From contig NZ_AUWY01000136.1 in NCBI RefSeq assembly GCF_000447205.1, forward strand, positions 62,001-126,000: DNA of 64,000 nucleotides. Direction: 5' to 3'. The stretch comes from Sphingobium ummariense RL-3 (GTDB lineage Bacteria > Pseudomonadota > Alphaproteobacteria > Sphingomonadales > Sphingomonadaceae). Below, piece by piece: positions 1 to 8,327 of the stretch; the stretch's first letter is position 1, and every line of letters starts with the position of its first letter. Position numbers and translations under genes: made by a program. The notes beneath the pieces were generated by a model that made no database searches, was not told the DNA's origin, and was given only the letters and a program-made list of their open reading frames with translations.

Positions 1-279
1 CGCGTGGGCAAGGATACGCTGATCCTGTTCGTCGCCGACCATTCCTATAATCTGAAACTGCTGTCGGGCACACGCGATCGCCCGCTTGCCGAGCAGGTTT
101 CTGCCGACCAGTCGGCGCCCGGAACCGGCGTGATCGTCGCCGACGGCAAGGGCGCCCATGCCGGGGAAGAGGTCGTCGCGGCGGCCAGCGGCCCCGGGGC
201 GGAACGCGTGAAGGGCTTCTTCCCTAACACTTGGCTGTTCAACGTCATGATGTCGGCTTTCGGTTGGAAGGCCGACTGA
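1..279 (+). CDS. Alkaline phosphatase, C-terminal part (5' end outside window)
   Basis: The reading frame is open from the first base, so this is the 3' end of a gene that starts before the window. The visible 92 residues match the C-terminus of PhoA-type alkaline phosphatases, periplasmic enzymes that release phosphate from monoesters using two zinc ions and one magnesium. Two metal-binding landmarks are present: an Asp-His pair in the segment FVADHSYN, and the later His in GAHAGEEV, which corresponds to the HTGEDV segment of the family. The end (GPGAERVKGFFPNT) also fits. The fold and the metal sites on the missing side cannot be checked. GTG at position 4 is an internal Val codon, not a start. 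Confidence 0.8.
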   Translation, partial: RVGKDTLILFVADHSYNLKLLSGTRDRPLAEQVSADQSAPGTGVIVADGKGAHAGEEVVAAASGPGAERVKGFFPNTWLFNVMMSAFGWKAD

Positions 280-282
280 CCA

Positions 283-396
283 TTAGAGTGGCTTGAATTC
301 GGGATCGGTACGCTCGCTCAGCGCCGCGTCGTTCACCGAGATGCCGATCCCGGGCTTGTCCGGCACCGGCAGATAGCCGTCCACCAGCGTCAGGGG
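283..396 (-). pseudogene. Remnant of an enolase-superfamily (mandelate racemase/sugar acid dehydratase) gene, C-terminus only
   Basis: Translating the minus strand gives about 37 residues reading PLTLVDGYLPVPDKPGIGIS and onward, ending at a TAA at 283-285. The DGY-x-VPDKPG-x-G pattern is typical of the extreme C-terminus of galactonate dehydratase-like enzymes. In the same frame a stop codon lies directly upstream (397-399), so nothing coding for the barrel or active site remains. It lies tail to tail with the alkaline phosphatase, three bases beyond that stop codon. I read it as the stub left by a deletion or rearrangement. The call rests on a short but distinctive motif. Confidence 0.6.
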
Positions 397-791
397 TTAG
401 CGGTTGCCTACCCCGCTCTTAAAACAATGTCCTCGGCGGCCATAGACAAGACGATCGGCTACGATCACCGCATCTGGTTTGATCCGCCTGCTGAACGCTG
501 GGGCGATGGTTGCCGGTCGGCAACGGTCGCTTGGGCGCAATGGTGCGCTGAGACATATATCCACCAACTGCCGAACTGGCCCGCGTTCACACGGAGCGCG
601 ATGCTGGCGGCGGCTGGCCGAACTCCGCCACCGGCCGGGTCGGCACCCTTGAACCGTCAGCAAATGTTTGTAGCGCGGTTTCTCAAGCGCCAGCCCGCGG
701 GCAACGTACCAGAGGCCTGTGCCAATTCCGATCCTTAGCCGCCATTCACGGCCTCGATGGAGCTCTCCAGAAGAGACATTCACGAGTGCGG
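397..791. other. Unassigned stretch between the dehydratase stub and speD
   Basis: Open frames of about 100-130 codons exist on both strands (427-738 plus, 397-795 minus), but neither translation shows a recognisable domain, a good ribosome-binding site or a consistent composition. They overlap each other antisense, as chance frames do in high-GC DNA. Together with the neighbouring gene stub, this looks like a scar of rearranged DNA. I assign no gene. Confidence 0.4.
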
Positions 792-1175
792 TCATCGACG
801 ATGATGTGCTCCCGGTGGCGCCAGTTCACCTCTTTTCACCTCCGTCTTGACCATCCGCTCGGGTGCCAGATGCTCGGACAATGACGCCAGCGCTGCCGCT
901 GGATCATGACGGGCGCCACACAGGAAGATATCGGCAGCCGCATAGCCATGTTCGGGCCATGTGTGGATCGACATATGGGATTCCGCGAGCAGGACCACAC
1001 CGGTGACACCCTGCTCTTCCCCGAAATGATGGAGGTGAAGACCGATCACCGTCGCCCCGGCGCTCTCCGCCGCGCTGCGCAGGGCGATCTCTATCAAGGC
1101 AGCATCGTTCAGCACCGGGCATCCATAGAAGTCCGCCAGCAGGTGTCTGCCATCATATGTCGAGGGCGGGATCAT
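792..1175 (-). CDS. speD: S-adenosylmethionine decarboxylase proenzyme (127 aa)
   Basis: It makes decarboxylated S-adenosylmethionine, the aminopropyl donor for spermidine synthesis. The protein is a class 1B pyruvoyl enzyme. The self-cleavage site is E65-S66 in AESHMSIHTWPE; Ser66 would become the pyruvoyl group, His71 is the processing residue, and Cys86 in IFLCG matches the catalytic cysteine. The ATG at 1173-1175 overlaps the TGA of the upstream FAD protein as ATGA, so the genes are translationally coupled. A longer frame upstream to 1382 has no family similarity. This is the last gene of the 792-7654 operon and supplies the substrate for the aminopropyltransferase two genes upstream. Confidence 0.93.
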   Translation of the reverse strand: MIPPSTYDGRHLLADFYGCPVLNDAALIEIALRSAAESAGATVIGLHLHHFGEEQGVTGVVLLAESHMSIHTWPEHGYAAADIFLCGARHDPAAALASLSEHLAPERMVKTEVKRGELAPPGAHHRR

Positions 1176-2767
1176 AAGAGGGTCTCGTGAGCATGGCCGA
1201 GCGACGACAAGGCGGCTTCCGCAGCTGCCATGCCTTGATAATGCGCTTCCTCGAACAGCGACAGGCCGCTCATGTCCGAATGGGCGCGGAAGAAAGGCGG
1301 CCGGATCGCAGCCCGTTGGGCCGGCACGACCCGCCACAGGAAGCCAGGCGTCGGCCGGATCATGGCATGCCCCCATTTCCACAGGTCGATCGACCGGATC
1401 GCGCCGTCAAGATCGGGGTTCATGCCCAGCAGATCGTCGCGCACCATCCGTCGCCACTCCGCGTCGGAGCGCTCGACCAGGAGGCGACGGCCGTAGATAG
1501 GCGACATGTCGGACAGGGCCAAATACCAGGTCAGCACCGTCGGGCCTTCGCGCGAAGCGCTCTGATGGGTGGCAACGACATAGCCGAGCGAGGCGCTGCT
1601 TGCCGAGACATTGTCCCACGCCAACCCGCTTCCTTTTCCAGCCGGCACGCGATCGACAGTGACGTTGGCGACAAGCCAGGGAGCATAGCTATGGGCGGGA
1701 TCGGGCTTTTCGCCGAGCAGGCGGCTGGCGATGAAGTGCGGCATGGCAAGGATGACGGCATCGGCGCGGTAGCGGACGCTGGTGCCCTGCGCAGCGTTGA
1801 AGACATCGACGGCTGCGCCGGCCTTATCAGCCTGGGCGCGGAAAGCGACCTGCCCCGTAAGGATGCGGTTCCCTAGCCGCTCGGCCATCAGACGGGTGAG
1901 GCGTCCATTGCCTTCCGGCCAGGTCAGTTCATTGTCGCCTGCGCCATCTGCGGTGAAGCCGCGCCGGCTGGCGAAATAGTGGATGCCGGCCCACGCCGAC
2001 ACCTCGGCCGGTTCGGTGCCGTAATCGTCCCGGCAGGCGTAGCGGACATGGGCGCGCAACACTGGCGAGGTCCAGCCTCTTTCATCGAGCCATTGCGCAA
2101 AGCTGATCCGGTCGAGCGCCAGCAGGTCGGCATCTTGCGCGCTATAGGCGATGGGAATGGCGAAGGCGGGCCGCCCCTGCGCATCGCGCCGGCGCGAGAA
2201 ATCGGCCATGGCACGGTCGAATGCGACGAGGTCGGCCTTGTCCTTCACTGACAGGCCGGTTTTCGGTACCAACCCTTCCTGCCATTTGCCCTGCCAGAGC
2301 AAGCGCTCCTGCAAGTCGGCGCAGAGTTGCAGCGGATCATAGACCGGCTTCCCATTCCGATCGCCTATAATGATGCCGAACTGCCGCAGCATATGGCGCA
2401 GCCCGCGGGCCTCCTGATTTGGAATGGGGAGATAATGGGCGCCCAGCGGATAGGCCGACACCGCGTTGCGCCAGCCACGGGCGTTGCCCCCGGGTTGCCG
2501 CTCCAGTTCAATCAAGCGGAAATCGTGATAGCCTGCCTCTCGTAGCCGCCAGCCCGCGGACAGACCGGCAACGCCGCCGCCCGCGATCAGTAAGGGCACA
2601 TGCTCCTCCCGCTCAGGTTCGGGGAAAGCGCGGTCGCGCAGCCGGTGGCCAAGCGCCATGTCCGCTCCACCGCTAGTGCCTGATGTCGGAGTTTCGCAAC
2701 CGGGCAGAGCCAGCGCAGTGGCCGCCGCTACGCTTCCCTTCAACATCGAGCGCCGATCAGCCTTCAT
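1172..2767 (-). CDS. FAD-dependent oxidoreductase, putative exported lipoprotein (531 aa)
   Basis: An FAD/NAD(P)-binding protein of the flavin amine oxidase type. The dinucleotide-binding loop GGGVAG is at residues 63-68, followed by the acidic ELERQPGGNARG segment that binds FAD in this superfamily. The N-terminus has a basic region, a hydrophobic stretch and a lipobox-like LPGC with Cys24, so it may be anchored in the membrane facing the periplasm; the RRSMLKG start could use Tat. I chose ATG 2767, since the signal begins there and it overlaps the upstream stop codon by 11 bases. Between an aminopropyltransferase and SpeD, it may oxidise a polyamine or polyamine conjugate. The substrate is not known. 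Confidence 0.75.
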   Translation of the reverse strand: MKADRRSMLKGSVAAATALALPGCETPTSGTSGGADMALGHRLRDRAFPEPEREEHVPLLIAGGGVAGLSAGWRLREAGYHDFRLIELERQPGGNARGWRNAVSAYPLGAHYLPIPNQEARGLRHMLRQFGIIIGDRNGKPVYDPLQLCADLQERLLWQGKWQEGLVPKTGLSVKDKADLVAFDRAMADFSRRRDAQGRPAFAIPIAYSAQDADLLALDRISFAQWLDERGWTSPVLRAHVRYACRDDYGTEPAEVSAWAGIHYFASRRGFTADGAGDNELTWPEGNGRLTRLMAERLGNRILTGQVAFRAQADKAGAAVDVFNAAQGTSVRYRADAVILAMPHFIASRLLGEKPDPAHSYAPWLVANVTVDRVPAGKGSGLAWDNVSASSASLGYVVATHQSASREGPTVLTWYLALSDMSPIYGRRLLVERSDAEWRRMVRDDLLGMNPDLDGAIRSIDLWKWGHAMIRPTPGFLWRVVPAQRAAIRPPFFRAHSDMSGLSLFEEAHYQGMAAAEAALSSLGHAHETLL

Positions 2768-4295
2768 AGCGCGCCCATTCCTCCGCAAAGCTGCGCACCA
2801 GCGCTTGATTGTCGAGCCGGTTCACCGGCACCCGGCGTCGGGCCATATCGGGCGGGAAGAACAGCGCTTGTCGCGCAGCTGCGTCGGACAGGAAGCGGTT
2901 GCTGGGCAGCAGGCGGGTCGTGGTTCCCGGATCGGTCAATCCTGCCAGGATGAAGCCCCATTCACCAAAGCTCGGCACATAGACATGATAGGGACGGGTC
3001 TGGAAACCGGCCGCTTCCAGCGTCTGCGCCACCGTCCAGAAGGCAGCAGGCGCTACCAGCGGCGAAGTGCTCTGAATCACCGCAATGCCGCCAGGCGCCA
3101 GATGCGGGCGCAGCATGCGATAGAAGGTTTCGGTGTAGAGCTTGCCCACCGAGAAATCGACCGGATCGGGGAAGTCGACGATGATGACGTCGAACTGTGC
3201 TTTCGCCTCCCGCACCCAGCGAAAGGCGTCGGCATTGACGACATGCATGCGCTTGTCGGTCAGCGCGCCACCGTTCAGCGAACGCAAGAGGCCGGTCTGG
3301 CTGAACAGGCGGGTCATCGCGGGATCGAGATCGACCAGCGTGACGCTGCGCACCTGCGGATGGCGAAACACCTCACGCGCCGCAAGCCCGTCGCCACCAC
3401 CCAGGATAAGCACATGCGCCGGGCGGGCTACCCGGCCCATCGCCGGATGCACCAGCGCTTCGTGGTAGCGATATTCGTCGCGCGAGGAGAATTGCAGATT
3501 ACCGTTGAGATAGAGACGGATGTCGTCGTCATGCCGGGTCAGCGCCAGCCGCTGATAAGGGCTCGACGTCGCATAGATGACGCGTTCGCCATAAGCGGCG
3601 ATCTCCGACCAGCGCTGGATGCGATCGGCCAGCAGGAAACCCGCGATCAGGCTGGCCATGACGATCAGCGCAAGGATGCGCTCGCGCATCAGCCTGGCGC
3701 GGGCAGGCACGAGCAGCAACAGGAGCAGCGCCACGCCGACATTGAGCAAGCCGAACATCAGCCCTGTACGGATCAGCCCCAAATGAGGCACCAGCAGCAG
3801 CGGGAACAGCAGAGAGGCGGCCAGCGCCCCGACATAGTCGAAGGTCAGAACGTTCGACACCGTTTCGCTGAAGTCGAAGCGATCGCGCAGGATACGCATC
3901 AGCAGCGGGATTTCGAGGCCCACCAGGAAGCCGATGACGAAGACGAGGCCGTAGAGGATCGGCCGGAACTGCTCCACCAGAGGGAAGAGCAGGAACAGTC
4001 CGGCCGCCGACCAGCCGCCCAGCAAGGCGACCAATATCTCGACCCGGATGAACAGGCGCAGTTCGTTGCGCTTCACATAGCGTGAGCACCAGCTGCCCAT
4101 CCCCATGGCAAAGAGATAGGTGCCGATAATGGTCGAGAATTGCGTGACGCTGTCACCCAGCAAATAGCTGGCTATGGTCCCGGCAAGCAGTTCGTAGATG
4201 AGACCACAGGTCGCAACGGCAAAGACGCTGGCCAGCAGCAGCCCGACCAGCGCTGTGCGCCTGCGCTCGGTTGGAACCGACGACGTGTCAGCCAT
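2757..4295 (-). CDS. Membrane-anchored polyamine aminopropyltransferase (spermidine synthase-like, 512 aa)
   Basis: Residues 12-225 hold about seven hydrophobic segments. Residues about 235-460 form a spermidine synthase domain, with the acceptor-site segment YLNGNLQFSSRDEYRYHE at 262-279, the cofactor loop GGGDG at 299-303 and the catalytic Asp374 in DFPDP. The domain would move the aminopropyl group of decarboxylated S-adenosylmethionine to an amine. Fusion to a membrane region suggests work at the inner membrane and leaves open whether the acceptor is putrescine or something bound to the membrane. The ATG at 4293-4295 overlaps the DUF350 gene upstream; the longer frame to 4634 has no family similarity before this Met. 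Confidence 0.88.
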   Translation of the reverse strand: MADTSSVPTERRRTALVGLLLASVFAVATCGLIYELLAGTIASYLLGDSVTQFSTIIGTYLFAMGMGSWCSRYVKRNELRLFIRVEILVALLGGWSAAGLFLLFPLVEQFRPILYGLVFVIGFLVGLEIPLLMRILRDRFDFSETVSNVLTFDYVGALAASLLFPLLLVPHLGLIRTGLMFGLLNVGVALLLLLLVPARARLMRERILALIVMASLIAGFLLADRIQRWSEIAAYGERVIYATSSPYQRLALTRHDDDIRLYLNGNLQFSSRDEYRYHEALVHPAMGRVARPAHVLILGGGDGLAAREVFRHPQVRSVTLVDLDPAMTRLFSQTGLLRSLNGGALTDKRMHVVNADAFRWVREAKAQFDVIIVDFPDPVDFSVGKLYTETFYRMLRPHLAPGGIAVIQSTSPLVAPAAFWTVAQTLEAAGFQTRPYHVYVPSFGEWGFILAGLTDPGTTTRLLPSNRFLSDAAARQALFFPPDMARRRVPVNRLDNQALVRSFAEEWARYEG

Positions 4296-4500
4296 GAATG
4301 GCGGCAGCGACGATGATACCCAAGGCAATGGCGATCGCGCCCGCGAATTGGGCGACCGCGACATTCTGCTTGTCGCGTATCTCCTCCCACAATTTGCCGG
4401 GCGTGAGCAGATCCAGGATGATGAAGCCTGCGACAAAGACGGCGATGCCGACCCCGGCGTAGAGAAGGGAATTGAGCAAGATCGGAATGGAGGTGACCAT
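4288..4500 (-). CDS. DUF350 family inner-membrane protein (70 aa)
   Basis: A small protein with two membrane segments (about residues 8-28 and 48-68), the first ending in GFIILDLLTPGKLWEEI, a signature of DUF350 (YjfL-like) proteins. Family members often have two such units; this one has a single unit. No biochemical role is established. Its stop overlaps the start of the aminopropyltransferase by 8 bases, so the two are probably translated together. DUF350 genes commonly sit beside polyamine-related enzymes and SPFH or PspA-type membrane proteins, which matches this operon. Confidence 0.82.
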   Translation of the reverse strand: MVTSIPILLNSLLYAGVGIAVFVAGFIILDLLTPGKLWEEIRDKQNVAVAQFAGAIAIALGIIVAAAIHG

Positions 4501-4509
4501 CGACGTCTC

Positions 4510-4656
4510 CTATTTATGCGTTGGACCATAGGCACGGGCGGCCCCCGCCGTCCGCCCGCCGTCAGCGAAAGGTGAATAGCCCTGCGATGCCGCGGCCAGA
4601 TAGAGGCCCAGCACGCCAAGGCACCAGAGCGCATAGAGGAAAGTGCCGCGGCTCAT
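4510..4656 (-). CDS. Small single-pass membrane protein (48 aa), unnamed
   Basis: The minus strand reads MSRGTFLYALWCLGVLGLYL and continues to a TAG at 4510-4512. The start ATG (4654-4656) overlaps the TGA of the upstream DUF4178 gene as ATGA, and the stop is nine bases before DUF350 begins. That spacing strongly supports a real operon member. One membrane helix covers about residues 6-24; the C-terminal half (SQGYSPFADGGRTAG) is polar and Gly/Ala-rich, and would face one side of the membrane. I recognise no family. Automatic callers could easily miss it because of its length. Confidence 0.7.
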   Translation of the reverse strand: MSRGTFLYALWCLGVLGLYLAAASQGYSPFADGGRTAGAARAYGPTHK

Positions 4657-5996
4657 GGCGCCTGCATTCCCTGCAGCCAGTCGTCGGCATCGGCTGGCTC
4701 ACCGTCCTTCTGCGCCAGCCGCGCATTTTCGAACATGATGTGCAGGATCAGCATCAGCACCGGCGGCGATAATATCAACAGCACCGCCAACCAGAAGTTG
4801 GAGGCGAAGCGCGCCCCACGCGCCACCGTCAGTATGACTTCGACCGGAGGAAGCCCTTCGGTTTTGTAGGTCCCGCTCGATGCGTCCCAGCCCCAGTTGC
4901 CCGTACTGCCCCAATGGTGCGCCCGTGCGTCGACGACCAGGTCGTAGGTGCCTGCGGGCAGGCTCGCGATTTTCAAGGTCTGCAACGGCGACCCTTCGGA
5001 CCAGTAGCCATCCGAATCCTGACCCGAATAATGTTCGTTAAGGGCATAGGCGTCATAGCTGTCCTGCGTCCTGCGATTGACGAAGGAAATGTCGATGTCG
5101 ACCCAGCCCTGATCGACGTTGGGCGTCATCGCCTGCACCGTCATCGCCTGTCGCCCGAACGGCAATTCGATCGGGCCGAAGGTCTGCGATACCGATGGCC
5201 CATCGGGCGTCACCGAAAGGCTGAAACTTTGCGGCTGCATGGTGCCGCCAAACAGGGTCAGCAGGACGAGCAGAGCCATGAAGGACAGGGCGGCGACCGG
5301 CCACCACTCCTTCAGTCGCCGGGCAAAGGGCGATGGCTGGTGGGCCAGAGGGGTCATTCCCGGCAACCAGGCCGGCGGGGAAGCGACGTCGAAAGCCGCA
5401 CATATCTCGCGCCCGGTCAGGAGTTCGCTGACAGTCCAGCTCTTCTCGCGATCATCCTGCTCCAGGCTCAGCATGAAGCCGGGGCGGACATAATCGGTGG
5501 CGCGCACTTCCTCCCCCACCTTTACCCGCCAGTAGAATTCCCCTGCGACCCGGGTCACCCGCGCGGTGCTGCCGCTATAGAATGGACTGAAGCGCCTGCC
5601 CGCGACGATGTAATCCGGTCCATCACGCTGCGGCGCCGCCGTCAGCATGGTGCCCAGGCTCCATCGACCGTTCTGCGCGATCAGCCACCGATAGCCGGCA
5701 TAAGGGTTGAACAGCAGATATTCTTCCCAGGCGGCCCATCCGTCCGTCCGTTGTAACCAGCCGATCGCCTCCCATTCCACGCCGCGCAGCGTGCCGCGCG
5801 TGCCCAGCGGAATATCGAGCGACGCCTGCATTTCATGGTATCGGGTGATGATCCGCGCATCGGGGTTGGTCGCGTCGATCAACGTGCCACAATATTCGCA
5901 GGCGAGCGTCACCGTATAGCCGGCAGCACGCATCGCGATCGTCCCGCCGCAGGTCGGACAGGACAAGGTGCGCACGCTGCTGTCTTCAGGCGGCAT
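4653..5996 (-). CDS. DUF4178 domain protein with zinc ribbon and two membrane segments (447 aa)
   Basis: The N-terminus has a zinc ribbon with Cys13-x2-Cys16 and Cys33-x2-Cys36 (CPTCGG and CEYCG). A DUF4178 domain follows (about 60-215), with the aromatic-rich pattern WEEYLLFNPYAGYRWL. One membrane segment lies near 230-252 and another near 402-425; the region between, probably outside the cytoplasm, is beta-rich. The gene overlaps the second DUF4178 gene by 11 bases and the small membrane protein by 4. Function is unknown. The position after an SPFH protein and before polyamine genes suggests a membrane-associated complex. Confidence 0.8.
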   Translation of the reverse strand: MPPEDSSVRTLSCPTCGGTIAMRAAGYTVTLACEYCGTLIDATNPDARIITRYHEMQASLDIPLGTRGTLRGVEWEAIGWLQRTDGWAAWEEYLLFNPYAGYRWLIAQNGRWSLGTMLTAAPQRDGPDYIVAGRRFSPFYSGSTARVTRVAGEFYWRVKVGEEVRATDYVRPGFMLSLEQDDREKSWTVSELLTGREICAAFDVASPPAWLPGMTPLAHQPSPFARRLKEWWPVAALSFMALLVLLTLFGGTMQPQSFSLSVTPDGPSVSQTFGPIELPFGRQAMTVQAMTPNVDQGWVDIDISFVNRRTQDSYDAYALNEHYSGQDSDGYWSEGSPLQTLKIASLPAGTYDLVVDARAHHWGSTGNWGWDASSGTYKTEGLPPVEVILTVARGARFASNFWLAVLLILSPPVLMLILHIMFENARLAQKDGEPADADDWLQGMQAP

Positions 5997-6657
5997 CGGC
6001 AGGCAGACTCCATCCGGGCAGCGGCCGCAGATTACGGGGTTGGAGCGAAGCCAGGGTTACATAATGGCCGACATAGAGGGATGGACCGTGCCGATCCTTC
6101 TGAAAGGACGCGCAGCGCCCATCCCGATTGCGGAAATCGACGCTCAGCGCCTTCCAGCCGGAGGGTGCGGTGAAGGGCAATTCGCCTTCGCAGCCGATGC
6201 AATGGACCGTGCGCACATCGGCGACCTCATAGGAATGACCGGCGATATTGCCGCTCTCGCCCGGCCTGACCTGCGTGTCGTTCATCAAGCGGCGGATTAC
6301 CTGTGGCAGCGATCCCGCCAGTTCGACTTCCCGCAGCGCCATGAACTGGCCCATCGCCTCGCCCAGCCAGGCATGGCTGCCATCGGCCATCAGCATCAGC
6401 CACTCGTTCCAGGCGCCATCTTCCCAGGCCCATCGCACCCGGCCGATGATGGAGAACGACTGGTCGAAGCATTGGCCTTCAGTCCCGATCTGGATCGGGC
6501 TGATGTCGAAAGGCAGCACCGCCGCCGTTCCCATGCCCTGGGCGGTCTGGCTGTAGCGGACCACCAATGTGCGACAATAGTCGCACACTCGTACGGGCAA
6601 CGCCGGCGAGCGGAAGGTGACTTCCGCGCCGCAAGTGGGACAGGCGACCGATTGCAT
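5986..6657 (-). CDS. DUF4178 domain protein with zinc ribbon (223 aa)
   Basis: A shorter relative of its downstream neighbour. It has a zinc ribbon (Cys6, Cys9, Cys25, Cys28) followed by a DUF4178-like region in which WNEWLMLMADGSHAWLGE is the conserved core. No membrane segment is visible, so it is probably cytoplasmic or peripheral. A further Cys pair (HCIGCEGELPF) may be structural or redox-active. It starts seven bases after the SPFH gene and overlaps the next gene by 11 bases. Having two different DUF4178 proteins in tandem suggests they act as a pair. Confidence 0.78.
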   Translation of the reverse strand: MQSVACPTCGAEVTFRSPALPVRVCDYCRTLVVRYSQTAQGMGTAAVLPFDISPIQIGTEGQCFDQSFSIIGRVRWAWEDGAWNEWLMLMADGSHAWLGEAMGQFMALREVELAGSLPQVIRRLMNDTQVRPGESGNIAGHSYEVADVRTVHCIGCEGELPFTAPSGWKALSVDFRNRDGRCASFQKDRHGPSLYVGHYVTLASLQPRNLRPLPGWSLPADAA

Positions 6658-6664
6658 GGAGGCG

Positions 6665-7654
6665 TTAACGGATGCGGCCCAGCAGTTCCGCCTTCTTCGC
6701 GTCGAACTCCGCCTGGGTGAGCGCCCCCATCTCCAGCAGCTTGTGCAACTTCTCGATAAGCGCGAAGGCGTCCTCCGCAGGGGCGGAGGGTGTGCTCGCC
6801 GACCCGCCCAGCGCGCCTGCCATAGTCTGCCCTATCGCAAGCCCCGCCGCAGCGCCCGCGCCTATGCCCGCGACACCGCCCGACTGCGACGCCGCCGTCT
6901 CGATCGCCTCGGCCGCCTGGAACTTGGCATAGCGGTCAAGATCGCCAAGCACGCGCATCGAGCTTGCCTTGTCCAGATGCTTCTGGACCTCCTCGGGCAG
7001 GGACAGGCTCTCAACGAAGAAGCTTTCGACCGACAGGCCCCATTGCGCGAAGGCAGGAGCAACAGCCGCCTTCAGCGCATCGGACAAGGCGCTCTGGCTG
7101 GCAGCAAGGTCCAGGAAAGCCGTTCCGCCGCCTGCGACGCCCGTCGCCAGCGCGGTCTGGATCGCGGCGCGAAGCTGCGGCTCGATGTCGGCGACCGTCA
7201 CCTGTCCCAGCGTACCCATGATGCGGGAAGCAAAGGGCGCGACTTCCCTGATGCGGAAGCTGTAGCTGCCGAAGGCGCGGACTCGCAGCGGCCCGAGTTC
7301 GGGATCGCGCAGTGTCACCGGCTGCGCAGTACCCCATTTCAGGCCGATCTGCTCCTTCTCGGAGAAGAAATAGACGTCGGACTTGAAAGGCGATTTGAAG
7401 CTCTTGTCCCAATTCATGATCGCCGTCAGCAACGGCAGGGTGGACGTATCGAGCGTATAGAGGCCGGGACCGAACATGTCGGCGATCCGCCCTTCGTTGA
7501 AGAAGGCGGCGATCTGCCCCTCGCGCACCGTGAGTTGCGCGCCGTTCTGGATTTCCCGATCGACGAGCGGAACGCGCCAGCCAAGCTGGCCGGGTTCCTC
7601 GACCCAGTCGATCACATCGACGAACTGCTTCGAGAGAAAATCCAATATGCCCAT
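6665..7654 (-). CDS. SPFH/Band 7 protein with C-terminal SHOCT domain (virion core protein-like, 329 aa)
   Basis: The first gene of the eight-gene operon. Residues about 30-215 match the SPFH domain of YdjI/virion-core-like proteins (VREGQIAAFFNEGR, GPGLYTLDTSTLP). A Gly/Ala-rich hydrophobic stretch follows, then a SHOCT motif at about 299-329 (IEKLHKLLEMGALTQAEF), which often mediates oligomer formation. ATG 7654 has a strong GGGGAG ribosome-binding site; an upstream in-frame Met at 7705 lacks one. Such proteins assemble into large scaffolds on membranes, often linked to envelope stress. Here it probably recruits the DUF4178 and DUF350 partners. Confidence 0.85.
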   Translation of the reverse strand: MGILDFLSKQFVDVIDWVEEPGQLGWRVPLVDREIQNGAQLTVREGQIAAFFNEGRIADMFGPGLYTLDTSTLPLLTAIMNWDKSFKSPFKSDVYFFSEKEQIGLKWGTAQPVTLRDPELGPLRVRAFGSYSFRIREVAPFASRIMGTLGQVTVADIEPQLRAAIQTALATGVAGGGTAFLDLAASQSALSDALKAAVAPAFAQWGLSVESFFVESLSLPEEVQKHLDKASSMRVLGDLDRYAKFQAAEAIETAASQSGGVAGIGAGAAAGLAIGQTMAGALGGSASTPSAPAEDAFALIEKLHKLLEMGALTQAEFDAKKAELLGRIR

Positions 7655-7821
7655 ATCGCTCCCCTGTGCGCCACTGCAGTTTAGATCACCACGGTCGCGG
7701 GACAAGCCAATTCAAACGGTGGGGATAGTTCGTACTCTGACGGGGAGCGACCCTTATCGGCCGTTGAGCATCAAATTCTGCATCCCCAGAGCGGAACGTC
7801 CGCTTATTGAAGGGTAGCCGA

Positions 7822-8271
7822 TCATCCTAAAGACGCGCCGTCTCTTTCCGCTGCACAGCGCGCATCGAAGCTCCGAGCCAGTTCAGCGAGTTTCACTGCC
7901 CCCAGTCGATCGACCAACAGTGCTTCCGCCTCTGTCAGCGCATCCTCCAACGCCTCATTGACGACCTTCTCGACCGCGCAATCGGGATAGGAATGCTCAT
8001 TGCCGATAGCGAAGATGCGGGGGCCGCCCACCGCCCGATGCACATCAAGGAGCGAAACCGTCTCTAGATCCGCCGCGATGATCCAGCCGCCACCGTGCCC
8101 CTTTTCGGAGCGCACATAGCCTGCGTCCCGCAAACCCGCCATGGTACGGCGAACCACGACCGGATTGGTGCCCAGCATTGCGGCGATTTTCTCGGACGTC
8201 ATCGCGCCTTCATGCCGCGCCATATGGAGCAGCACATGAAGCATCCGCGAGAGGCGACTGTCGTTGCGCAC
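7822..8271 (-). CDS. Rrf2 family transcriptional regulator (149 aa)
   Basis: A winged helix-turn-helix of the Rrf2 family covers residues 24-65 (SEKIAAMLGTNPVVVRRTMA with the wing KGHGGGW). The family includes IscR and NsrR, which bind iron-sulfur clusters through three close cysteines. Here only Cys98 lies in that region and one more is near the C-terminus, so the usual cluster site is incomplete. It probably senses something other than a standard cluster, like YwnA or CymR. It is divergent from a methyltransferase 88 bases away, its likely target. Confidence 0.85.
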   Translation of the reverse strand: MRNDSRLSRMLHVLLHMARHEGAMTSEKIAAMLGTNPVVVRRTMAGLRDAGYVRSEKGHGGGWIIAADLETVSLLDVHRAVGGPRIFAIGNEHSYPDCAVEKVVNEALEDALTEAEALLVDRLGAVKLAELARSFDARCAAERDGASLG

Positions 8272-8327
8272 AGCCCGATCCTTTTACGTGCCCGCCCGGA
8301 TTGGCAAGCATGATGTTTCACGATACT

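Noticed and set aside
427..738. 103-codon plus-strand frame in the region before speD
   Set aside because: No domain, no good ribosome-binding site, and overlapped antisense by another frame of similar length.
792..1382. Long form of speD starting at 1382
   Set aside because: The added residues have no family match and run antisense-like through the end of the FAD gene. The ATGA overlap supports ATG 1175.
2658..4085. A 475-codon frame on the plus strand opposite the aminopropyltransferase
   Set aside because: Antisense to a clear membrane-plus-transferase gene. The product is rich in Gln, Arg and His with no domain, typical of the complement of a hydrophobic gene.
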